Shown: piece by piece, positions 34,953 through 43,237 of the stretch | How the letters are laid out: each line of letters starts with the position of its first letter | Position numbering within the stretch: position 1 is the stretch's first letter | Assembly: GCF_039631355.1 (NCBI RefSeq) | Contig: NZ_JBDIVF010000002.1 | Location: 372,001 to 436,000 of the forward strand | DNA from: Uliginosibacterium paludis | Lineage (GTDB): Bacteria; Pseudomonadota; Gammaproteobacteria; Burkholderiales; Rhodocyclaceae | Length of the DNA: 64,000 nt | Reading direction: 5' to 3' | Position numbers and translations under genes: made by a program | Notes under the pieces: generated by a model | What the model saw: the letters and a program-made list of their open reading frames with translations, nothing else | Told to the model about the DNA's origin: nothing | Databases searched by the model: none

Positions 34953-35992
34953 GCGGGAGCCCGTCCTCTGCCCGGCTCGAGGGCCTGCAGCAGCTGCGCT
35001 TCTTCGCGGCGCTGCTGGTGCTGATCCATCATGTGCTCGAGGAGCTGCATGCCAGCCCGCTGGTGCAGCTGCCCTATGCACTCACCACCGTGGGCGCCTG
35101 CGGGGTGGACATCTTCTTCGTGATCAGCGGTTACGTGATGTGGCACAGCACGCGCGGCTTTGCCGAGGGCGTGTCACCGCTGGGCTTCCTGCGGCGGCGT
35201 TTTTTCCGGATCTATCCGATCTACTGGTTCTGCCTCGGCCTGCTGCTGCTGATCTGGGCCAGCGGCATCGGCTACCGCTCGCTGCAGCTCTCGCCAGTGC
35301 TGCTGTTTTCATCCCTGAGCCTGATTCCGGGCATCGATCGCGACAGCTCGCTGATCGTCGGCGTGGCCTGGACGCTGGTGTATGAAATGTACTTCTACGC
35401 GGTCTGCACGATGGCGCTGTGCCTGCGCCCGGTGCGGCTGCGCCCGCTCTTCATCCTGCTGCTGCTCGGCGGCCTGCCGGTGCTGGCCGGGCTGGCCGGC
35501 TGGCACAGCGGCGAGAGCTGGTATGCCGACCCGATCGTGCTGGAATTCTGCTTCGGACTCGGACTCGGCGCCCTGCACGCACCAGCCGGCCGCAAAGCCT
35601 GGCATGCACCAGTCCTGATCGCGGCCTGCTTCATGATGGTGGCCGCCTGCCTCTGGTGGCCCGACGCGAAAACGGCCGGCCTGTCCGACAGCGTCCGGTG
35701 GCTGGCCTGGGGCGTGCCGGCTGCGCTGATCGTGGCGGTGAGCACCGGTCGTCCCTTTGCGGGTGGCCGTACAGGCCGGTGGCTGACCGGCATGGGAGAT
35801 GCTTCCTATACACTTTATCTGAGCCACGGTTTCGTCATGATCGTGCTGGCCCGGCTGCTCAAGGGCGCGCTGGCGGAGTCGATGACCGCAGTAGTGGTCG
35901 CCGGGGTGCTGGCCGTAATCGGCGCCTGCGTGCTGGGGCGCCTGATGCACGTTCATGTCGAACGGCGCCTCACGGATTACCTGAAACACTAG
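34949..35992 (+). CDS. acyltransferase-3 membrane protein (third of three, OafA-like)
   Basis: Membrane acyltransferase of 347 residues with about ten helices. Its first helix is of the OafA type, LQQLRFFAALLVLIHHVLEE, with R17 and H27-H28, and so differs from the two earlier acyltransferases. GVDIFFVISGYVM and RRRFFRIYPIYWF are further family motifs. There is no C-terminal SGNH hydrolase domain, so it would need a partner if a periplasmic transfer step follows. It starts inside the preceding stop. Confidence 0.9.
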   Translation: MSGSPSSARLEGLQQLRFFAALLVLIHHVLEELHASPLVQLPYALTTVGACGVDIFFVISGYVMWHSTRGFAEGVSPLGFLRRRFFRIYPIYWFCLGLLLLIWASGIGYRSLQLSPVLLFSSLSLIPGIDRDSSLIVGVAWTLVYEMYFYAVCTMALCLRPVRLRPLFILLLLGGLPVLAGLAGWHSGESWYADPIVLEFCFGLGLGALHAPAGRKAWHAPVLIAACFMMVAACLWWPDAKTAGLSDSVRWLAWGVPAALIVAVSTGRPFAGGRTGRWLTGMGDASYTLYLSHGFVMIVLARLLKGALAESMTAVVVAGVLAVIGACVLGRLMHVHVERRLTDYLKH

Positions 35993-36004
35993 CGGGCATC
36001 CCGA

Positions 36005-38194
36005 ATGCCCCGTGCCGGATCGCCCATGTCCAGACTGGAAGCCCGCTACCTCCGCTTCGAACGCAGTGCGCCTGGCGCCACCGGGCTCTCCGAGCTCGCC
36101 GGCTATGCCAGAAGCATCGCACGCAAGCGCTGGCTGGTGCTCGGCTGCGGATGCTTCTGCGCCGCGCTGGCGATCTTCCTGGCGCTGCAGGCCACGCCGC
36201 GCTTCGAGTCCACCGCCATGCTGCTGGTCGACGACGAGGGGGGCCGCATCCTCTCGATCGATGACACGACCAGCGAAGGCGCAGGCGGACGCGCGCACTA
36301 CATGACGCAACTGGAATACCTCCAGTCCTACAAGCTGGGCCTGCAGGTCATCAGCTCGCTGGCCCTGTGGGAAGAACCCGGCTTCGACCCGCGCCGCGAA
36401 CCGCCTTCTCCGCTCGACCGCCTGCTGGCCCTGGCCGGCCGGCCGCGGCCCCAGCCGGACTGGACCCCGGAACTGCTGGCCGAAGCCTGCTGGGGGCGCT
36501 TCGCGAAAAGCCTGCGCATCCTCCCGGTGCCGGAAAGCCGGCTCATCCTGGTGAGCTTCAGTGCCACCGAGCCAGCCTTCGCCGCCCGCGTCAGCAACGC
36601 GGTGGTCAATGCCTATCTCGAAGCCCTGCAGGCCACGCGCCTGATGCTCAATGATCACGCCAGCGCCCGCCTGAGCGCCGAGGAAAACCGCCTGCTGGCG
36701 CAGCTCGACGAATCGCAGCAGTCACTCCAGTCCTTCCGCAATGCCAAAGGCATGGCCCGGCTGAACGGCTCCGACCAGACCCTGGTCGCCCTGCAGATCG
36801 CCCAGCTCACCGGCCGCCTGGCCCAGGCCCACACCCGCCGCGTGACCGCCGAGTCGGCCTGGGAGCAGGCCCGCAACACCGCCCCTGCGGACTACGCACA
36901 TCTGCCCGGCGTGCAGGCCGGTGCCGGCGTGGGCGAAGCCGCTTCGCAGCTGGATGCCGCGCGGGTCAGGCTTGCCGAGCTCTCCCAGCGCTACGGCCCG
37001 GAGCATCCCCGCATGCTCGAAGCCCGCGCCGAAGAAGACACGGCCCGCGCGCATCTGAACCAGCTGAGCCAGCAGGCCGTTGCCGCACTCGAGCGCGACG
37101 CCCTGGCGGCCAGTGCAGCCGAAACCGCGCTGCGCACCGAGCTGGCGATCGCCCGTTCGCGCGTGCAGGATCTGAACCGCAATGAAGCCGCGCTCGACAC
37201 GCTCTCGCTCAATGCCGCCGGCGATCGTCAGCTCTACGACATCACCCGCAACCGGCGCAACGAGCTCAGTGCCCTCCGCGACATCAAGGCCGATCCGGTC
37301 CGCCTGATCCAGCCTGCACGACCCGAATTCACCCCGCACCGCCCCTCTCCGCTGCTGCTGGGGCTGGGCGGTCTCGTCGGCGGCATGCTGCTGTGTGCGC
37401 TCGCCGTGCTGATCCGGGAGCGTTTCTGGCTCGTGTTCCACGACGCCCAGGAACTCGAGCAGCGCAGCGGGCTGCCGGTGCTGGCGGAGCTCTCGAGCGA
37501 CGAGGATTTCGATCCCGCCGCGCTGGCGCGCACCACGCTGAACCGCCCCGCCAGCGGCTTTTCAGAAGCGGTCCGCACCCTGCGCTCGGCCGTGCTGCTG
37601 AGCGACATCGACCTGCCCTGCCGGCGCATCCTGGTCACCTCCAGCCTGCCCGGCGAAGGCAAGACGACCCTGGCCGCCAACCTGGCCTATTCGCTGGCCG
37701 CCACCGGCCGCTGTCTGCTGATCGATGCCGACATGCGCCGGGCCGGCTTGAGCGGGCGACTCGGCCTGTCCCGCGAGCAGGCCGGCCTGAGCGATCTGCT
37801 CGCCCGCCCGGAACGCGTGGACTGCATCCACCGCCGCGAGGCCGGCCTGGACCTGATTCCGAGTGGCAGTCTGAGCGAGCAGCCGCTGGAGCTGCTCTCC
37901 AGCACCGCTTTCGCCGATCTGCTCGCAGGGCTCGCGCCGCGCTACGACAGCATCGTGATCGACTCGCCACCGCTGCTGCCGGTCAGCGATGCACAGCTGA
38001 TTGCGGCGCTGTGCGACCGCACGCTGCTGGTGGTGAGGGCGCGCCTGACGCCCTGGTCCGTACTGCGCCGCAGCCTGGCCCTGCTCTCCCGCAGCCGCGC
38101 CCGGCCGCTGGGGATCGCCTTCAACGACAGCCGCCGGCCCGAAGTGCAGCACGCTGCCGAGCCGATCGAGCTCTCCGACGCCCTGATGAACTGA
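36005..38194 (+). CDS. Wzc-like polysaccharide co-polymerase with BY-kinase domain
   Basis: Chain-length determinant and ATPase, 729 residues. A first membrane helix lies at 43-62 (WLVLGCGCFCAALAIFLALQ), a periplasmic Wzz-type domain with long coiled coils at 65-440, and a second membrane helix at about 446-468. The cytoplasmic bacterial tyrosine-kinase domain has Walker A LPGEGKTT (K553), Walker A' LLIDADMRR and Walker B SIVIDSPPLLPVSD. Such proteins control polymer length with Wzy and contact the outer-membrane Wza channel. The C-terminal tail ends IELSDALMN and has no Tyr cluster, unlike classical Wzc. A start at 36026 is also possible. It closes the EPS locus. Confidence 0.9.
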   Translation: MPRAGSPMSRLEARYLRFERSAPGATGLSELAGYARSIARKRWLVLGCGCFCAALAIFLALQATPRFESTAMLLVDDEGGRILSIDDTTSEGAGGRAHYMTQLEYLQSYKLGLQVISSLALWEEPGFDPRREPPSPLDRLLALAGRPRPQPDWTPELLAEACWGRFAKSLRILPVPESRLILVSFSATEPAFAARVSNAVVNAYLEALQATRLMLNDHASARLSAEENRLLAQLDESQQSLQSFRNAKGMARLNGSDQTLVALQIAQLTGRLAQAHTRRVTAESAWEQARNTAPADYAHLPGVQAGAGVGEAASQLDAARVRLAELSQRYGPEHPRMLEARAEEDTARAHLNQLSQQAVAALERDALAASAAETALRTELAIARSRVQDLNRNEAALDTLSLNAAGDRQLYDITRNRRNELSALRDIKADPVRLIQPARPEFTPHRPSPLLLGLGGLVGGMLLCALAVLIRERFWLVFHDAQELEQRSGLPVLAELSSDEDFDPAALARTTLNRPASGFSEAVRTLRSAVLLSDIDLPCRRILVTSSLPGEGKTTLAANLAYSLAATGRCLLIDADMRRAGLSGRLGLSREQAGLSDLLARPERVDCIHRREAGLDLIPSGSLSEQPLELLSSTAFADLLAGLAPRYDSIVIDSPPLLPVSDAQLIAALCDRTLLVVRARLTPWSVLRRSLALLSRSRARPLGIAFNDSRRPEVQHAAEPIELSDALMN

Positions 38195-38269
38195 GCGCAG
38201 CCACACGGCAGCGCCCCTGGACGGCAAGCTGCGCTATGCTCGGTGCGCTTCCCTTTCCTGCCTGCCAAC

Positions 38270-40159
38270 ATGTCTTCGCGTGAATCCGGCTCGACCTTTT
38301 CGCTGCTTGCCCGCCGCCGTTTCGGCCCGCTCTTCGCAACGCAGTTCTGCGGCGCCTTCAATGACAATGTCTTCAAGAACTCGCTGGTCCTGCTGATCAC
38401 CTTCCAGAGCGGTGCGGTGTTCGGGCTGGCGCCTGCGGTGGCAGTGCAGCTCGCGGCCGGGCTTTTCGTACTGCCCTTCTTCCTGTTCTCGGCGCTGGCC
38501 GGGCAGCTGGCCGACAAGTACGAGAAAACGCGCCTCATCCGCCTGATCAAGCTGGCCGAAATCGCGATCGCCCTGATCGCGGCCATCGGTTTCGTCAGCC
38601 GGCATGCCGAGCTGCTGCTCGTTACGCTGTTCCTGATGGGTGTGCATTCGACCTTCTTCGGGCCGCTGAAATATTCCATCCTGCCGCAGCATCTGCGCCG
38701 GGAAGAGCTGGTCGGCGGCAATGCCTGGGTCGAGAGCGGCACCTTCGTCGCGATCCTGGCCGGCAGCGTGCTCTCCGGCCTGCTGATGGCCGTCCCGCCG
38801 ATCGGACCCGAGCTCTGCGGCGGCCTCGCCCTGCTGGTTGCGCTTGCCGGCTATGCGGCCAGCCGCAGGATTCCCGCCGCGCCGCCGCCCGCGCCCGAGC
38901 TGAAGATCCATCACAACTTCATCGGCGAGACCTTCCGCAACCTGCGCCTCGCGGCCCGGGACCGCACCGTCTTCACCGGCCTGCTCGGCATTTCCTGGTT
39001 CTGGTTCTTCGGCGCCATCCTGCTGACCGAGTTCGCCCCCTATGTGAAAGACACGCTGGGGGGCGACGAGCTGATGGTCACCACGCTGCTGGGCACTTTC
39101 ATCATCGGAATCGCGGCCGGCTCCTTCCTCTGCGAGCGTTTCTCGGCACGCCAGGTGGAGCTGGGCCTGGTGCCCCTGGGCTGCCTGGGCCTGTCGCTGT
39201 TTGCCGCGGACCTCTGGCTGGCCAGCCCGGCCGCGGCGATGCCGACCGATCTCGGCCGCTTCCTTGCGCAGCCGGGGAGCTGGCGCATCCTGTTCGACCT
39301 GGTGATGATCGGGGTCTCCGGTGGCTTCTTCACCGTGCCGCTGTATGCGCTGATCCAGAGCCGTTCGGAAGTCGCCGAGCGCTCGCGCATCATCGCCGCC
39401 AACAACATTCTGAACTCGGCCTTCATGGTCGTGGCCTCGCTGTGCGCCATGCTGCTGCTGGGCAGCGGCCTCAGCGTGGCCGGGCTGTTCCTGGCCTGCG
39501 CGGGCGCCAACCTGGTCGTCGGCGCGCTCCTCTTCCTGCGCGTGCCGGAGTTCTACCTGCGCGCGATTGCCTGGACGCTGACCCATGTGATCTACCGCGT
39601 GGAGCGCCAGGGCATGGAACACATTCCGGCACGCGGCCCTGCGGTGCTGATCTGCAACCATGTGAGCTTTGCCGATGCGGTGGTGCTGATGGGCGTGCTG
39701 CCGCGCCTGCCGCGCTTCGTGATCGACCAGCAGATCCACCGCACGCCGCTGGTGAGCTGGCTGTTCCGCGCCAGCCGCACGATTCCGGTGGCCAGCGCGC
39801 ATGAAGATCGCCACAGCGTGCAGCGCGCCTATGACGAGATCGCGGCCACGCTCGAAGCCGGCGATCTGGTTTTCATCTTTCCCGAGGGCCGGCTGAGTCC
39901 GGATGGCGAGATCGCGCCCTTCAAGGGCGGGCTCAACAAGATCCTGCGCCGCAATCCGGTGCCGGTGATTCCGATGGCGCTGTCCGGGCTGTGGGGCAGT
40001 TTCTTCTCGCGCAAGTACGGTCGCGCCATGACGCGGCCCTTCGTGCGCGGCGCCTTCAACCGGGTGCTGCTCACGGTCGGCGAGCCGCTGGCTCCGGAAG
40101 GGCTCACCCCTTCGCGCCTGCGTGAGGAAGTGGTCGCCCTGCGCGGCGAGCGGCCCTGA
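38270..40159 (+). CDS. LplT-like MFS transporter fused to PlsC-type acyltransferase
   Basis: Fusion of 629 residues. Residues 1-415 are a 12-helix major-facilitator domain of the lysophospholipid transporter (LplT) type: FGPLFATQFCGAFNDNVFKN, then GVHSTFFGPLKYSILPQ. Residues 425-629 are a PlsC acyltransferase with H464-x4-D469 in NHVSFADA and FPEGR at 537-541. In other bacteria the same transporter is fused to or beside Aas; here the synthetase domain is missing, while two Aas-like proteins without transporter lie 17 kb upstream. The likely role is flipping and re-acylating lysophospholipids. It is 75 bases past the EPS locus and may share its transcript. Confidence 0.88.
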   Translation: MSSRESGSTFSLLARRRFGPLFATQFCGAFNDNVFKNSLVLLITFQSGAVFGLAPAVAVQLAAGLFVLPFFLFSALAGQLADKYEKTRLIRLIKLAEIAIALIAAIGFVSRHAELLLVTLFLMGVHSTFFGPLKYSILPQHLRREELVGGNAWVESGTFVAILAGSVLSGLLMAVPPIGPELCGGLALLVALAGYAASRRIPAAPPPAPELKIHHNFIGETFRNLRLAARDRTVFTGLLGISWFWFFGAILLTEFAPYVKDTLGGDELMVTTLLGTFIIGIAAGSFLCERFSARQVELGLVPLGCLGLSLFAADLWLASPAAAMPTDLGRFLAQPGSWRILFDLVMIGVSGGFFTVPLYALIQSRSEVAERSRIIAANNILNSAFMVVASLCAMLLLGSGLSVAGLFLACAGANLVVGALLFLRVPEFYLRAIAWTLTHVIYRVERQGMEHIPARGPAVLICNHVSFADAVVLMGVLPRLPRFVIDQQIHRTPLVSWLFRASRTIPVASAHEDRHSVQRAYDEIAATLEAGDLVFIFPEGRLSPDGEIAPFKGGLNKILRRNPVPVIPMALSGLWGSFFSRKYGRAMTRPFVRGAFNRVLLTVGEPLAPEGLTPSRLREEVVALRGERP

Positions 40160-40193
40160 GCACGCCGCGCCGCAAGACGCGGTGAAGGCGCGT

Positions 40194-40210
40194 GTCAGAC
40201 CTTGTCTGAC
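40194..40210. promoter_or_regulatory. perfect palindrome upstream of the Bcr/CflA gene, possible operator
   Basis: GTCAGAC, CTT, GTCTGAC: 7-bp perfect arms around a 3-base centre, 82 bases ahead of the transporter start. Size and symmetry suit a TetR-type operator, as often found before drug exporters, but no regulator gene is adjacent. As RNA it could also form a small hairpin for the preceding gene, without a real T-run. Confidence 0.45.
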
Positions 40211-40291
40211 GGACTTTTGCTGCGCCGCATGCTAGGGTTGTGGATTGTGCCGGGGCTCATCACCGGCACGTCCCCTCCCCTCCGCTGCACC

Positions 40292-41479
40292 ATGAAAAAC
40301 ATTTCCTATCCGATGCTGGCGCTGATGCTGGCATTCCTCAATTCCATCGGCCCTTTCTCGATCGACGCCTACCTGCCGGCCTTTCCGGCGATGCAGAAAG
40401 CGCTGGCCACCGATGCGGTGGCCATGCAGCAATCGCTTACCGCCTACATGATCCCCTTCTCGGTGATGATGCTGTGGCACGGCTCGATCTCCGACGCGCT
40501 GGGCCGCAAGCGGGTCATCGTGGCCGGTCTGCTGGTGTATTTCGTCGCCTCGCTGCTCTGCGCCTTCGCGCCGAACATCCATGTGCTGCTGATCGGCCGC
40601 GTGCTGCAGGGCCTCTCGGCAGGCAGCGGCGTGATCGTCGGTCGCGCCGTGGTGCGCGATGTGCTGGAAGGCCCGGCCGCCCAGCGCATGATGTCGCATG
40701 TGGCGATGGTCTTCGCGATCGCACCGGCCATTGCGCCCATCATGGGCGGCTGGCTGACCGCAAGCCTCGGCTGGCGCTCGATCTTCGTGTTCCTGGTGCT
40801 GCTCTCGGCCGCCCAGCTCTTCATGACCTGGCGCTATCTGCCCGAAACCCTGCCGGTCGAGAAGCGGCAGGCGCTCGCGCCGCGCAACCTCTTCGCCGGC
40901 TATCTGGCGGTGCTGGGCAGCGGCCGCTTCGTGCTGATTGCGCTGTCGATGAGTTTCATCTTCACCGGCTTCTTCCTCTACGTCATGTCGGCCCCGGTCT
41001 TCCTGATGGATCACCTCGGCCTGAGCGCCACCCAGTTCGGCTATCTCTTCGTGCCGCTCGTGACCGGCATGATCTGCGGCTCCTTCACCGCGGTGAAGCT
41101 CTCGCACCGCTACAGCTACGGCAGGATCATCGGCATCGCCTTCTGCGTGTCGGCCTTCGCCGCGGTCTGGAACCTGCTGGCAAACTTCCTGCTGCCCGAC
41201 ACGGTGCTCACCCGGATCCCGCAGCTCGCGCTGCAGAGCTTCTCGATGAACCTGGCCTTTCCCAGCCTTACCCTGATCGCGCTGGACATGTTCCCGCACC
41301 GGCGCGGCATGGCGGCAAGCTGCCAGGGCTTCATCCACACCCTGATCATGTCGGCCGTCGCCGGCGTACTGGCCCCGCTGCTGTGGGATTCGACGCGCCA
41401 GATGGCGGTGGCGATGGCGGTGATGTGCGCGCTGTCCTTCCTGCTCTACACCGCCAGCCGCAAGCTCGTCCGCGCCTGA
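40292..41479 (+). CDS. Bcr/CflA-family multidrug efflux MFS transporter
   Basis: Twelve-helix drug:H+ antiporter of 395 residues. The first helix has PFSIDAYLPAFPAM, and the loop between helices 2 and 3 has GSISDALGRKRVIV, the DHA1 signature G(x)SDxxGRR/K. GRVLQGLSAGSGVIVGRAVV in helix 4 is the other family motif. Candidate substrates are bicyclomycin-, sulfonamide- or chloramphenicol-like compounds, not resolvable from sequence. Upstream in-frame starts (from 40202) lie within or before the palindrome, so the ATG at 40292 is taken. Confidence 0.9.
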   Translation: MKNISYPMLALMLAFLNSIGPFSIDAYLPAFPAMQKALATDAVAMQQSLTAYMIPFSVMMLWHGSISDALGRKRVIVAGLLVYFVASLLCAFAPNIHVLLIGRVLQGLSAGSGVIVGRAVVRDVLEGPAAQRMMSHVAMVFAIAPAIAPIMGGWLTASLGWRSIFVFLVLLSAAQLFMTWRYLPETLPVEKRQALAPRNLFAGYLAVLGSGRFVLIALSMSFIFTGFFLYVMSAPVFLMDHLGLSATQFGYLFVPLVTGMICGSFTAVKLSHRYSYGRIIGIAFCVSAFAAVWNLLANFLLPDTVLTRIPQLALQSFSMNLAFPSLTLIALDMFPHRRGMAASCQGFIHTLIMSAVAGVLAPLLWDSTRQMAVAMAVMCALSFLLYTASRKLVRA

Positions 41480-41576
41480 TCCCGGCGGCTGGCACCCCCG
41501 CCCGGCCGGGCGTACATTCGCATTTTTCCGGGCGCCCGCCCATCGCGGGCCGCCTGTCCATTCAGGAGGATTGCAG

Positions 41577-42548
41577 ATGGAATACCGTCGTCTGGGCCGT
41601 TCCGGCCTCAAGGTGAGCGCGCTGTCGCTGGGTTCCTGGGTGACCTATTCGAACCAGGTCAATGCCACCAGCGCCCGCGAGATCATGGCCGCCGCCCGCG
41701 ACCATGGCGTGAATTTCTTTGACAACGCGGAAACCTACGCCGCAGGCGAGTCCGAACGCATCATGGGCGCGGCTTTCCGCGAACTGGGCTGGGCGCGCGA
41801 GCACTATGTGGTGTCGAGCAAGTTCTTCTGGGGTCTGAGCGAGGACCCCAATGTGCATCACACGCTCAACCGCAAATACTTGATGGGTGCCATCGACGGC
41901 TCGCTGCGCCGCTTCGGTCTGGATTACCTCGATCTGATCTACTGCCACCGCCCGGACCCCAACACCCCGATCGAGGAAACCGTGTGGGCAATGCACGACA
42001 TCATCTCGCGCGGCAAGGCGCTCTACTGGGGCACCTCGGAATGGAGCGCGGACGAGATCCGCGCGGCCTGGGACATCGCCGAACGCCACCACCTGCACAA
42101 GCCGGTCATGGAGCAGCCGCAGTACAACCTCTTCGTGCGCAAGCGGGTCGAGCAGGAATACCGGCGCCTGTACGAGGACATCGGACTGGGCCTCACCACC
42201 TGGAGCCCGCTGGCCTCCGGCGTGCTGAGCGGCAAATATGTGGGAGGCATCCCCGCCGACTCGCGCGGCACGCTGCCCGGCTACGAATGGCTGCGCGAAC
42301 GCCTGGTGAATGCCGAGCGCAACGCGGCGGCGGCCCGCCTCAAGCCGCTGGCCGATGAACTCGGCTGCAGCCTGGCACAACTCTCCCTGGCCTGGTGCCT
42401 GAAGCATCCGCAGGTCTCTTCGGTGATCACCGGCGCCTCCCGCGTGGCGCAGGTGGACGAAAACATGAAGGCGCTGGAGATTCTGCCGCGTCTGACGACC
42501 GAGATCATGGCGCGGATGGAAGCCGCCTGCGAAACTTGCAGTTCTTGA
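41577..42548 (+). CDS. aldo/keto reductase (KvBeta/YghZ-like)
   Basis: NADPH-dependent oxidoreductase of 323 residues in the aldo/keto reductase superfamily, closest to the voltage-gated K+ channel beta-subunit group. Visible are the (beta/alpha)8 entry MEYRRLGRSGLKVSALSLG, the catalytic Asp-Tyr of FFDNAETYAAGESE, the Lys of VVSSKFFWG, and the C-terminal cofactor part SSVITGASRVAQVDEN. AGGAGG stands 7 bases ahead of the ATG at 41577. No potassium channel gene is near; in bacteria such proteins reduce aldehydes such as methylglyoxal. Confidence 0.92.
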   Translation: MEYRRLGRSGLKVSALSLGSWVTYSNQVNATSAREIMAAARDHGVNFFDNAETYAAGESERIMGAAFRELGWAREHYVVSSKFFWGLSEDPNVHHTLNRKYLMGAIDGSLRRFGLDYLDLIYCHRPDPNTPIEETVWAMHDIISRGKALYWGTSEWSADEIRAAWDIAERHHLHKPVMEQPQYNLFVRKRVEQEYRRLYEDIGLGLTTWSPLASGVLSGKYVGGIPADSRGTLPGYEWLRERLVNAERNAAAARLKPLADELGCSLAQLSLAWCLKHPQVSSVITGASRVAQVDENMKALEILPRLTTEIMARMEAACETCSS

Positions 42549-42637
42549 AATAACACGGGAAATTCCCTCAAGCCGGCCGTCAGACGCATGATCTGTGCGC
42601 CTAGAATGGGCGGAATCCCGGATCCGGACACCCAGCC

Positions 42638-43228
42638 ATGAAAAAACTCGTCCTCGCCTCCAACAACGCCGGCAAGCTGCGTGAATTCCAGGCCCTGCTG
42701 GCGCCGCTGGGCTGGACGGTGATTCCGCAGGCCGAACTGGGCGTGCCCGAAGCCGAAGAACCGCATTGCACCTTCGTCGAAAACGCCCTGGCGAAAGCCC
42801 GCCACGCTTCGGCCCACACCGGCCTGCCCGCGCTGGCGGATGACTCCGGCATCTGCGTGCATGCGCTGGGCGGCGCGCCGGGCGTGCATTCGGCACGGTT
42901 TGCCGGCGAACCGAAGTCGGATGCGGCCAACAACGCCCTGCTGATCGAGAAGCTCGCCAGCGAGCAGGATCGTGGCGCTCATTACGTGTGCGTGCTGGTC
43001 ATGGTGCGCAGCGCCGACGACCCCCAGCCGATCATTGGCGAAGGCGAATGGCATGGCGAAGTCATCAGCAGCCCGCGCGGTGAAGGCGGTTTCGGCTACG
43101 ACCCCTACTTCCTGCTGCCGCAGATGGGCCAGACCGCGGCCGAGCTCGACCCGGCGCTCAAGAACGCACTGAGCCACCGCGGCGCCGCCTGTCGCCATCT
43201 GATCGAACGTCTGCGGGCGCTGGGATAA
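42638..43228 (+). CDS. rdgB: RdgB/HAM1 XTP/dITP pyrophosphatase
   Basis: House-cleaning enzyme of 196 residues that removes dITP, XTP and ITP from the nucleotide pool. KLVLASNNAGKLREF holds the triphosphate-binding SxNxxK-type motif, TFVENALAKARHAS and ALADDSGICVHALGGAPGVH the substrate and Mg sites, and GEGGFGYDPYF and LSHRGAACRHL the C-terminal family motifs. The next gene begins 9 bases downstream. Confidence 0.97.
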   Translation: MKKLVLASNNAGKLREFQALLAPLGWTVIPQAELGVPEAEEPHCTFVENALAKARHASAHTGLPALADDSGICVHALGGAPGVHSARFAGEPKSDAANNALLIEKLASEQDRGAHYVCVLVMVRSADDPQPIIGEGEWHGEVISSPRGEGGFGYDPYFLLPQMGQTAAELDPALKNALSHRGAACRHLIERLRALG

Positions 43229-43237
43229 TTTCTTCTC

